18,263 nt of DNA, taken from assembly GCA_030837935.1 (NCBI GenBank), contig JAUQXU010000385.1, forward strand, positions 1 through 18,263, written 5' to 3'. This stretch comes from Candidatus Brocadia sp. (lineage in GTDB: Bacteria; Planctomycetota; Brocadiia; Brocadiales; Brocadiaceae). Both the position numbers and the translations under genes were made by a program. Position 1 is the stretch's first letter; every line of letters starts with the position of its first letter. The notes below the pieces were generated by a model that did not search any database, was not told the DNA's origin, and worked only from the letters and a program-made list of their open reading frames with translations. Positions 8,545 to 15,382 of this stretch are shown piece after piece.

Positions 8545-8574
8545 AATTTACCGTTTAAGAATTCCAAACAATCA

Positions 8575-8606
8575 GCACGGACAAACTTACTTTGTCCGTG
8601 CCACCC
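8575..8606. repeat. REP-like palindromic element, copy B (gspG-gspE gap)
   Basis: A perfect 11-bp stem: GCACGGACAAA at 8575-8585 and TTTGTCCGTGC at 8591-8601, loop CTTAC, followed by CACCC. It matches copy A at 1644-1674 in both arms, in orientation and in the flanking CCACCC. It lies between two genes of one apparent operon, and on the - strand no T-run follows it, so it is more likely a dispersed repeat or an RNA-processing/stabilising hairpin than a terminator. Confidence 0.65.
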
Positions 8607-8648
8607 ACATGCTCAATTTCGAAAACAGGAGCGGCAACACTTCGACTG

Positions 8649-9086
8649 CTACTCCCAACTTGCCACATCTTTAGCCTCACCATCTCCTCCGCTATTGCCG
8701 TCTGCACCATAAGAAACAATGTCATAGTCGCCATGCTCACCCGGATATGTATAAACATAATTATTACCCCATGGATCTTTCGGGATAAATTTCTTCTTCA
8801 AATATGGACCTTTCCAATTAGCAATCCCTTGCGGTTCTGCCACTAATGCCTCCAAACCCTGTTCCTGTGTGGGATATTTCGTGGTATCAAGTTTATACAT
8901 TTCCATGGCACTCGAAAAACCCTCTATCTGTTGCTTGGCAACGGTTTGTCGTGACTCACCAACACGACCAATCATCTTTGGGCCTATTAATGCAGCAAGC
9001 AATCCAATAATAATCATAACAATAAGCAGTTCCAGCAAGGTAAAACCGCCGCGCTTCAATAACTCCAATTTTAATTTTTTTCTCAT
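8649..9086 (-). CDS. gspG: Major type II secretion pseudopilin GspG
   Basis: The main subunit of the periplasmic pseudopilus. It has 145 residues with a class III leader cut by prepilin peptidase between G14 and F15 (KRGGFTLLEL), the conserved glutamate at mature position 5 (E19) and a hydrophobic N-terminal helix (15-36). The GspG hallmarks follow: YPTQEQGLEALV, GPYLKKKFIPKDPWGN, and the loop PGEHGDYDIVSYGADG, which in the family carries the calcium-binding acidic residues. Ribosome-binding site GGAG lies 8 nt ahead of the ATG. It sits between the GspH-like pseudopilin and gspE on the same strand. Confidence 0.97.
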   Translation of the reverse strand: MRKKLKLELLKRGGFTLLELLIVMIIIGLLAALIGPKMIGRVGESRQTVAKQQIEGFSSAMEMYKLDTTKYPTQEQGLEALVAEPQGIANWKGPYLKKKFIPKDPWGNNYVYTYPGEHGDYDIVSYGADGNSGGDGEAKDVASWE

Positions 9087-9176
9087 TTCAATTACTCCAA
9101 TATAATCTCATAAAGGTTACGCGTTTATTTGCCCTCTGGCATTAACAACAATTATATACTCTTTTTCAATTGTATA

Positions 9177-9848
9177 TTATTCATCCTCCGCATCTTCATC
9201 GTCTTCATCAAGAGATCCTGTTTCATTATCCGATTCGATATCATCGTCATTTTCGTATGTCATATCATCGGAATTGTAGTTTATATCGTCTTCATCAAAA
9301 GGGGCATATTTTGTTACTTTATCAAAATCTTTCAATTTATCAATATCTTTTTCAATATCCTCTTCACTCAGTTCCTCTTCGCTCCTTGCATATCGCACGA
9401 TTTGCTCCATCTCTTCATTCATTGTATAATAGGCCAATCCACCCAACGGTTCCACATGCAGCACGGCTACCATTTTATCACAGACAATACCAACTTTCTC
9501 ATCTAAAGCCATCCCATTGGGGAAAAAAGTAAATACCTTCGTTTTGTCGTCCCGAGCCTCAATCTTATCGGTAAACATTTCTATATTCCCGGGTAGTTTC
9601 AGTATTTTTTTGTCATCGTTCCAGCAAAATCCTCTATGGAGATCAATAGTGACATGATAAGTTTCCGATGTCGCCAAGGCCTTAATTCGTGTTTCTCTGA
9701 GAAAACACAAGAGTTCTGTTATCGTCTTTCTAAATCTGATTGTATCAAATGAGCCTGCAAATTTAGGTACTGCCACACCGGCAATAATGCCGATAATCAC
9801 CAGAACAACAATTAACTCAATGAGTGTAAAACCTTGATCCCTTCGCAC
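9177..9848 (-). CDS. GspH-type minor pseudopilin with a strongly acidic C-terminal tail
   Basis: A 223-residue prepilin-like protein: leader MRRDQG, cleavage before F7, FTLIE with the conserved glutamate, then a hydrophobic helix to about residue 27. Residues 30-145 fit a small GspH/FimT-like globular domain (for example TRIKALATSETYHVTID). From about 157 the protein becomes a long acidic tail; in the last 42 residues roughly half are Asp or Glu, with several Asn and Ser. I do not know such a tail in ordinary GspH. It might bind calcium or contact a secreted substrate or the envelope (inference). The start is GTG at 9848 with AGGAAA upstream; an ATG is lacking. It is the first gene of the operon, with its own promoter at 9908-9936. 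An H, I or other minor-pseudopilin label cannot be settled from sequence alone. Confidence 0.85.
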   Translation of the reverse strand: MRRDQGFTLIELIVVLVIIGIIAGVAVPKFAGSFDTIRFRKTITELLCFLRETRIKALATSETYHVTIDLHRGFCWNDDKKILKLPGNIEMFTDKIEARDDKTKVFTFFPNGMALDEKVGIVCDKMVAVLHVEPLGGLAYYTMNEEMEQIVRYARSEEELSEEDIEKDIDKLKDFDKVTKYAPFDEDDINYNSDDMTYENDDDIESDNETGSLDEDDEDAEDE

Positions 9849-9907
9849 TTAATCTGATTTCCTGCAATAATATGCAATAGAATTATGAAAGCAATAATTA
9901 ACGACAA

Positions 9908-9936
9908 ATTATACAGTATTTTATCATTATTTACAA
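9908..9936 (-). promoter_or_regulatory. Promoter for the pseudopilin operon
   Basis: On the - strand TTGTAA (9931-9936) and a perfect TATAAT (9908-9913) are separated by 17 bp. It is 60 bp upstream of the GTG start at 9848 and just past the S-layer terminator, exactly where the next transcription unit should begin. Confidence 0.6.
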
Positions 9937-9953
9937 ATACCTTACAGTCAGCC

Positions 9954-10000
9954 AAAAAGAAAGGGGCGTCACACCTTTCGATATGACACCCCTTTTCTTT
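9954..10000 (-). terminator. Intrinsic terminator after the surface-protein gene
   Basis: On the - strand a long stem forms between AAAGAAAAGGGGTGTCA and TGACGCCCCTTTCTTT, with about 13 bases between them. GGGG pairs with CCCC, there is one G-T pair, and an A-tract precedes and a T-rich tract follows. It comes after the degenerate 3' module, which suggests the transcript of the S-layer gene ends here rather than at its stop codon. Confidence 0.75.
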
Positions 10001-10052
10001 ATAACTTCTATAACAACTCCGATTGACCTTTAAGATCAGAAGAGAAAGACGA

Positions 10053-10174
10053 CTATTTTTTCCTCACCTTCACGATCACATTATCCCTCAAAACCGTCGG
10101 TCTCAAATCTAACCTTAGCATTACCAGTCTTGGTCGGTGACAACATCAGTGACCCGACTAGCGATATTACCAAC
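10053..10174 (-). pseudogene. Decayed C-terminal module of the surface protein, beyond its stop codon
   Basis: Directly after the TAA the same frame reads VGNIASRVTDVVTD, matching the start of the second carboxypeptidase-regulatory-like domain (VGNIAGLVTDAGTG). The stop replaces an Ile codon of that repeat. After a frameshift the sequence reads TKTGNAKVRFETDGFE, matching the final domain (LKTGPAKIKFQDAG), and after a second shift DNVIVKVRKK then TAG, matching NVNVKVKKK. The DNA is visibly similar to the intact copies. So the start of one module is joined out of frame to the end of another: a deletion remnant of an extra repeat unit, or of an older and longer C-terminus. Confidence 0.7.
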
Positions 10175-13100
10175 TTAACCTGGTGCAGGCGTCGGTGTTG
10201 GTGTTGGTGTTGGTGAACCCGTTGGCGTCGGAGTCGGCGTTCCGTCTTTCTTCTTCACCTTCACGTTAACATTGGTTTTTACTTCCGGCCTTCCTGCATC
10301 TTGGAACTTAATCTTGGCCGGACCAGTTTTCAGAGCGGTAATGGTAAATTTTGCCTGACCGTTGGCATCTGTTAATGCACTTGCAGGCGATACCGTTATC
10401 TTCTTCTTACCACTGACTATACTCGCTTGTACCAACCTGTTAACAGACGGAGCATCGTCACCGCAAACTACCGTTACTGTCTCCTCCGCACTTTGTTCTC
10501 TCACAATCTTCAGCGGCTTTGGAGCAGCTGTCATTTCAACAGGAACGCATGGTGTTGGTGTTGGAGTTGGAGTTCCACCAGTCAGCGCAAAGCTAAAGAA
10601 GTTTGCACCTGTTCCCGGATTCGGGTTACCTGCTGCTACCGTTACATCCTGAGAAGAAGATGTGAATCCAGCCGCTTCAGCAGTCAGTGTTTGTGCTCCA
10701 ACTGGCACATCTTGAATCGCGTAAACACCATCCTGGCCTTGAACACTAGTTGTCGTTCCTGTTTGACCAGTGCTTTCAACGGTAACAGTTGCACCGTTTA
10801 TACCAGCACCAGTGCCAGCATCAGTGACCAGACCCGCTATATTACCAACTATGCCTGGTGTAGGTGTTGGTGTCGGTGAACCCGTTGGCGTCGGAGTCGG
10901 CCCACCGGTCTCCAACGCAAAGTTAAATACATTCGCACCTGCTACTACCGTCACATCTTCAGATACAGACGTGAAACCATTTGCAGCAACCGCAAGTGTT
11001 TGCGCCCCAACAGGTACGCCCTGTATCACGTAAACACCATCTTGCCCTTGCACACTAGCTGTCGTTCCTTGCTGACCTGTACTTTCTACTGTAACCGTCG
11101 CTCCATTGATACCGTCACCCGTTGCAGCGTTAGTAACACGGCCTGTAATGTTTCCGGTAACCACTTCTGAAACCGTCGCAGTATCGGATACTTGCTTGGT
11201 TGTACCATCGACAGTAGTTGTGTCAAAATAAGAAATCAACAATGTATCACCAACAGCAGCCTGGATTTGGCTAAACTCTATGGTGCCACCAGTAGAAACA
11301 AGCCTAATAGATCCAGCGAAAATACCTGTATCATTACCAGTTTCAACCATTCTCACCTTTGTGCTAGCACCAGATGAGGAGCTTATAAAAACGTCATTCA
11401 AAAGCGTCTGAATGTTACTAGTGTTATTATTTCTTTCGGAGTCAGACAAAGTTAGCGTAGCGAAAGAAGTCAGACCAAACGCATCTGCATCGAACGCCAT
11501 CTCAGCATCAAAAGCACTCAAATTAAGGAGTTTTGATGCCGTACCAGACTGAGGACTTGTGTCCGTATAAACAACATTCAAAACGCCACCCTGAATTGAT
11601 TTTATGGCGCTGCCACTGGTATCACCACTAGTAGTTGTGAAAGTGGCAACAAACGAACCCGTATTCCCACCAGTTTCGGCAAGATTCAGGAACACATCCT
11701 CACCAATATTGTAGTTTGCTCCTGATATTTTAATCGCTGTCGTCAAAGAATCTTCTGAGGTCGTTGTATTTCTGTCAGCATCGACCACAGACGCAACGAC
11801 TGTATCACCAGACAGATACGCAGAATCTTTACTAAGACTTAACACACCCAATGTGGTAACGATAGAAACTGGGTCAGTAACCACGTTAAATGTATCACAA
11901 CTCCCATTCGGACCATCGATGTAGGTAACAAAAACACTATCACCATTAGAAACCTTCAAAAGATCGCTGGCATTACTGGTAGACGAACTGCTAGAAAGCT
12001 GGAAGCTACCTTTAAAAGTTCCCGAATTGTTAGCTGTTTCTGTGAGAGTAAAATCGATAGTATTTGCCCCGATGTCCAGACTAGAACTGCCAAGAGAGCC
12101 CAGCGTACTTGCATATACAATCTTACTTGTGCCGCCGTTTATAAATGTTGTATTGGAACCAGAGGCAGCTGAAGGTATTCCAAGACCATCTTCATTAGAA
12201 ATTTTCTTACCTGACGCGTTATCGTCTTCGGATGTTGTTTGCTTATCACTATTGGAAGTATTGAGGTCCTGATCAATCAGTGTTGCAACAATAAATGTTT
12301 CAGGCCCCGTACTGCCAGTTACATCCGTGGACAAAGCAGCATCATATGTAACAAAACCGAAATTTGAAGCTGTAACAGCAAGGGTATTGCCACCCATATA
12401 TGCATTTCCTGAACCAAGGGCGTCATTATACCTGACATGATAAGTGCCACTGCAAATTCCACCGATACGGCTAAGCACTGTGCCATCGGAAATGGTATTT
12501 AATCTGCTCATGTCATCTCCAATTACCTGCACCCACGTCTTACTTGGGATAAACGCAGTGGAATTGGCAAGCTTTGTAACAGAAACCGAACTTGTACCAA
12601 CACTACAAACCTCAGCATATTCCTGGTTAGAACCATCAAGTATCCTGACCACAGAACCCGTACCGATGACATTGGTTGTATCAGTGCCTAATGTACTATC
12701 AAAGAGTATTGTAGATGTACCGGTAAAGTCAGAGATAAGCGTTGTTATTGATTTACTGGTACTTGTAGTTAAACGTACAGCAGTATAATCAAAACCTATA
12801 GTTCCCACAAATGTGGAAGAATTAGCCCCTGTTTCATGGATTGGAACAGAAATCCAACGTGTTCCATCAGGAGATATTTCAACACTATTATTCACAGCGT
12901 CAAGGGTTGCAACAAACGAAGAAGTGCTCGCAGAAGAAAGGAACGAATCTGCATCAGCAGTTTCACCTCTCACCAATGGGATGGCACTTACTGATTCCGT
13001 TCCTAAAGCAAAACTCGTAACCCCCGAGGAAAGAGGATCCAAGAAGGTACCAGCCGACGTTGGGACTACCCACACTAAAGAATTGTCTGCATTTGAAATT

Positions 13101-14785
13101 CTGACGGATTGAGTACCCACACCAAAGCCATCCGGATGAGAAACACCGATGGTTTTGGAACCCTGAGTATACGATTTTACCTTTAGGATATCACCTCTAT
13201 TATTGGTGGTCGTACCGTTCCACAAAGCGCTACCAGCAGATACACTTTCCTTTGTAGAAGTACTCGTATTTAAGTTAGCATCTACAACGGTGACCGTTAA
13301 ATAGTCATTTATATCAGGTGCATCATTATTTTGAGCAACAGTACCTGTTACGCCGGAAACACCATATGCTGCGGTACCAGTTACTGTCCCAGAAACGCCT
13401 CCGTTATTAAGCTCATCGAGATATGACAGTTTTAAGGTATCACCACTTCTTGGGCCAGCGAGTTGAAAACTACCCAACGAAACAGTTGCAGAACCCGCTA
13501 TGTCTCCCGCGCTTCCCGTGCCAGTAGTATCAAAGGAAGAAATAACAACTAAACAATAATCACTTCCATCAATTAGTTTGATCAGGCCAGAAGCGCTTGT
13601 TGAGGTTGTTGTGCCAGCAACAACAGGACCAAAGAGACTAGTACCGGTGCCAGAAGCCACCACCTTGCTTAAACTAAGATTTGTGAGGGTGGGGAAGTCA
13701 TTACTTGCAGGAGTAATAAAACCGAGCACGGGCACATCATCATCAGCGAAATATAATCCAACTCCACCACTTGCATTCGTTTCAATGATTTGGAAAGTTA
13801 CACTAGGATCAGTACCCAAAGTAATATTTCCACCTGTATAAGTACTTGTTGTACTAGTACCGATAGTTACATTTCCGTTTACAGAAGCTGTGGTAGACCC
13901 GAACACCATACCGCTTGCGACAAAAACGCCTGTATTATTCCCCGTTTCCACAAGCATGATATTTCTTGCAACAACGGGTGTTCCACCAAGCGATAATGTC
14001 GAACCTGTCGTCTGATCAATAGCCTCAATATTTACCCTTGATGTTCCTGTTCCTGGGTTATTTAATAACAATGCAGACCCATCAGCAAATCCAATTACAT
14101 CACGTGCAACAGGGTTTAAATTTTCATCCTGGTCGGTTGTGCTTATAATAACGTTTGCGTTAGACAAAGTATTAGTATCTACAGCGGATACCGCGCTTGG
14201 CGAGAAAACAATAACACCACTGTGTGTATTAACTGGTGCCGTGTCAAGGGTGCTGCCGGCATATAACAATTCAATGGTATCGCCGCTCACAACTGTGAGC
14301 TCACCGCTTAAGCCAGCTCCTGCATTACCACCTGTATTAGCCGATAGTTCCTTTAGGTTTAGACCTATAATACTTGAACCAAGCGCAGGGAAGTTGTGAC
14401 TACCTATGTTAAAATCTTCCACATAGCCGGATGTAGTACCGACAGGATATGTAACAGACTGAGTACCAGCATTACTTGTGAATACACCCGTATCTGTTCC
14501 CGTTTCCTTTAGTACAAAGGATGTTGCATTTGTACTTGTTTTTACGGTAACGGTTACCGTGTCCTGACTACTGCTTGTATCTGCAGTATCGTCCGTTACA
14601 GAAATCCAAGCCCGATCAAAATCATTTGTATCACTGAGGGAAGGCAAATAGCTCTCCCTATCAAAACTACCCGTTGCTGCCATTGAATTTGTAGCTATAC
14701 TCAAGGCAAAAGCAACTGCCAGCAAAAATATGCTGGACATACCTAACCAAACTCCCTTCTTACGCATTAATTTTGGTCTTTTCAT
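10175..14785 (-). CDS. Giant secreted Thr/Ser-rich surface protein, probable S-layer protein
   Basis: A 1536-residue exported protein. The ATG at 14785 (MKRPKLMRKKG) with AAGGAG upstream is preferred over a TTG at 14794. A basic N-terminus, hydrophobic core and AxA-type site (near SMAA) form a signal peptide of about 37 residues. The body repeats E-T-G-x-N-T-G-x-F-like motifs near 92, 278, 333, 649, 914, 1035 and 1146, D-x-D/N-x-N-T motifs near 218, 502, 838, 1002 and 1115, and G-D-T-L-x-x-x-Y near 168, 448, 948, 1066 and 1179: diverged beta-sandwich units. Two near-identical carboxypeptidase-regulatory-like domains follow (1210-1290 and 1312-1400), joined by Thr-Pro linkers, then an Ig-like domain (1413-1513) and a terminal Thr-Pro tail. 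Size and composition recall the Kuenenia S-layer glycoprotein. The Thr/Ser richness suits heavy O-glycosylation (inference). There is no SLH domain and no obvious cell-surface anchor. Confidence 0.8.
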   Translation of the reverse strand: MKRPKLMRKKGVWLGMSSIFLLAVAFALSIATNSMAATGSFDRESYLPSLSDTNDFDRAWISVTDDTADTSSSQDTVTVTVKTSTNATSFVLKETGTDTGVFTSNAGTQSVTYPVGTTSGYVEDFNIGSHNFPALGSSIIGLNLKELSANTGGNAGAGLSGELTVVSGDTIELLYAGSTLDTAPVNTHSGVIVFSPSAVSAVDTNTLSNANVIISTTDQDENLNPVARDVIGFADGSALLLNNPGTGTSRVNIEAIDQTTGSTLSLGGTPVVARNIMLVETGNNTGVFVASGMVFGSTTASVNGNVTIGTSTTSTYTGGNITLGTDPSVTFQIIETNASGGVGLYFADDDVPVLGFITPASNDFPTLTNLSLSKVVASGTGTSLFGPVVAGTTTSTSASGLIKLIDGSDYCLVVISSFDTTGTGSAGDIAGSATVSLGSFQLAGPRSGDTLKLSYLDELNNGGVSGTVTGTAAYGVSGVTGTVAQNNDAPDINDYLTVTVVDANLNTSTSTKESVSAGSALWNGTTTNNRGDILKVKSYTQGSKTIGVSHPDGFGVGTQSVRISNADNSLVWVVPTSAGTFLDPLSSGVTSFALGTESVSAIPLVRGETADADSFLSSASTSSFVATLDAVNNSVEISPDGTRWISVPIHETGANSSTFVGTIGFDYTAVRLTTSTSKSITTLISDFTGTSTILFDSTLGTDTTNVIGTGSVVRILDGSNQEYAEVCSVGTSSVSVTKLANSTAFIPSKTWVQVIGDDMSRLNTISDGTVLSRIGGICSGTYHVRYNDALGSGNAYMGGNTLAVTASNFGFVTYDAALSTDVTGSTGPETFIVATLIDQDLNTSNSDKQTTSEDDNASGKKISNEDGLGIPSAASGSNTTFINGGTSKIVYASTLGSLGSSSLDIGANTIDFTLTETANNSGTFKGSFQLSSSSSTSNASDLLKVSNGDSVFVTYIDGPNGSCDTFNVVTDPVSIVTTLGVLSLSKDSAYLSGDTVVASVVDADRNTTTSEDSLTTAIKISGANYNIGEDVFLNLAETGGNTGSFVATFTTTSGDTSGSAIKSIQGGVLNVVYTDTSPQSGTASKLLNLSAFDAEMAFDADAFGLTSFATLTLSDSERNNNTSNIQTLLNDVFISSSSGASTKVRMVETGNDTGIFAGSIRLVSTGGTIEFSQIQAAVGDTLLISYFDTTTVDGTTKQVSDTATVSEVVTGNITGRVTNAATGDGINGATVTVESTGQQGTTASVQGQDGVYVIQGVPVGAQTLAVAANGFTSVSEDVTVVAGANVFNFALETGGPTPTPTGSPTPTPTPGIVGNIAGLVTDAGTGAGINGATVTVESTGQTGTTTSVQGQDGVYAIQDVPVGAQTLTAEAAGFTSSSQDVTVAAGNPNPGTGANFFSFALTGGTPTPTPTPCVPVEMTAAPKPLKIVREQSAEETVTVVCGDDAPSVNRLVQASIVSGKKKITVSPASALTDANGQAKFTITALKTGPAKIKFQDAGRPEVKTNVNVKVKKKDGTPTPTPTGSPTPTPTPTPAPG
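10586..10852 (-). repeat. Carboxypeptidase-regulatory-like repeat, copy 2
   Basis: This encodes the second of two near-identical domains (GINGATVTVESTGQ, GQDGVYAIQDVPVGAQTL). Compared with copy 1 it carries a short insertion rich in Asn, Pro and Gly before the last strand. A third, decayed copy of its first residues lies beyond the stop codon. In other proteins this fold is a short beta-sandwich used as a spacer or adhesion module. Confidence 0.7.
10916..11158 (-). repeat. Carboxypeptidase-regulatory-like repeat, copy 1
   Basis: First copy (NITGRVTNAATGDGINGATV to ANVFNFAL), followed by a Thr-Pro linker. The linker DNA is almost the same as that at the very end of the gene: the 26 bases beginning GGTGAACCCG and ending GGAGTCGG occur in both. 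Such direct repeats favour unequal recombination. Confidence 0.7.
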
Positions 14786-15160
14786 ATCTGTCAAATCTCC
14801 TTTTTCTATATAAGACCACGAGTCAAAACTAGAAGCAAAATCAAACCTAGTATAAAGAACTTTCCCTATTCTTTAAAAATTGTACAACCATCTAAAAAAA
14901 GGTTTTCATCTCCCAATCAACTTCGACCCCTATTCACCCCTGTCATCACTGTTCCTCGGAAAACTATAACTTGGGACGGAAAACACCATTTATGATTCTC
15001 TGCAATGATCCAGAAGCTGGTTAATAAACTTTCATTTGGTATTTGCAGACGATTCAACTGCTGTTTTCCCTATAGATACCTCCTTTCTAGAATTTACAAA
15101 GTATGATGATTTAACAAAAAATAATATAAATAAACGAGATAGGCTATAGTCGGTTAGAGG
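14786..15160 (-). promoter_or_regulatory. Long AT-rich leader of the surface-protein gene
   Basis: If transcription starts from the promoter at 15161-15189, the mRNA has an untranslated leader of about 370 nt. It contains a perfect AAAGGAGGT (15078-15086 on the - strand) with no ATG, GTG or TTG at proper distance, so it is an orphan Shine-Dalgarno-like site. A second, weaker promoter candidate lies at 14849-14877 (TTTAAA, 17 bp, TATACT) and would give a leader of about 55 nt. No known riboswitch motif was recognised. The gene-free stretch contains no convincing coding frame. Confidence 0.4.
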
Positions 15161-15189
15161 AATATAGCATGCAGTTAAACCACAGTCAA
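15161..15189 (-). promoter_or_regulatory. Probable promoter of the surface-protein gene
   Basis: On the - strand TTGACT (15184-15189, five of six) and TATATT (15161-15166, five of six) are separated by exactly 17 bp. It is the strongest leftward promoter in the divergent region between the surface-protein gene and dnaA, and lies about 85 bp from the dnaA -35. Confidence 0.55.
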
Positions 15190-15274
15190 TAAAAAAATTA
15201 AATTTTTCGTGATTAATAAACTTATATAATATTCTACAAGTACTCATATTCTATAGGTTGATTTGTATTATCGT

Positions 15275-15303
15275 TTGACTTGTTATTTTTTTCTTGGTAT
15301 CAT
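15275..15303 (+). promoter_or_regulatory. Probable dnaA promoter
   Basis: TTGACT (15275-15280) and TATCAT (15298-15303), each five of six matches, with a 17-bp T-rich spacer. The expected start near 15310 leaves a leader of about 73 nt. That leader contains a 14-codon frame (15336-15377, starting MVHKVGKYL) ending 5 bases before the dnaA ATG, but this frame has no ribosome-binding site. Confidence 0.6.
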
Positions 15304-15382
15304 CTCAACCGTTTTTCGTCGTGTATGATAAATTAATGGTACACAAGGTAGGGAAATATCTTTCTCATTTTCATTAAATTAA

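Noticed and set aside
8555..8758. Leftward frame of 67 codons overlapping the end of gspG
   Set aside because: It shares most of its length with gspG in another frame and then runs through the REP-like palindrome; no start signal.
9129..9506. Rightward frame coding a very hydrophobic protein rich in Ile and Phe
   Set aside because: It is the antisense of the acidic pseudopilin tail; Asp and Glu codons read backward give Ile and Phe. It has no ribosome-binding site and lies opposite a well-supported gene.
10180..10910. Tandem GGTGTTGGTGTTGGTG runs as a CRISPR or satellite array
   Set aside because: They are in-frame Thr-Pro codons of the linkers; there are no unique spacers.
10175..14794. 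TTG at 14794 as the start of the surface protein
   Set aside because: The AAGGAG is only 3 nt from this TTG but at workable distance from the ATG at 14785, which also gives a cleaner signal peptide.
15032..15247. Leftward frame of 71 codons upstream of the surface-protein gene
   Set aside because: No ribosome-binding site, a biased AT-rich composition, no recognisable domain, and it spans the predicted promoter and leader of the surface-protein gene.
15336..15377. Short 14-codon frame before dnaA as a leader peptide
   Set aside because: No ribosome-binding site and no sign of selection; its end near the dnaA ATG could be chance.
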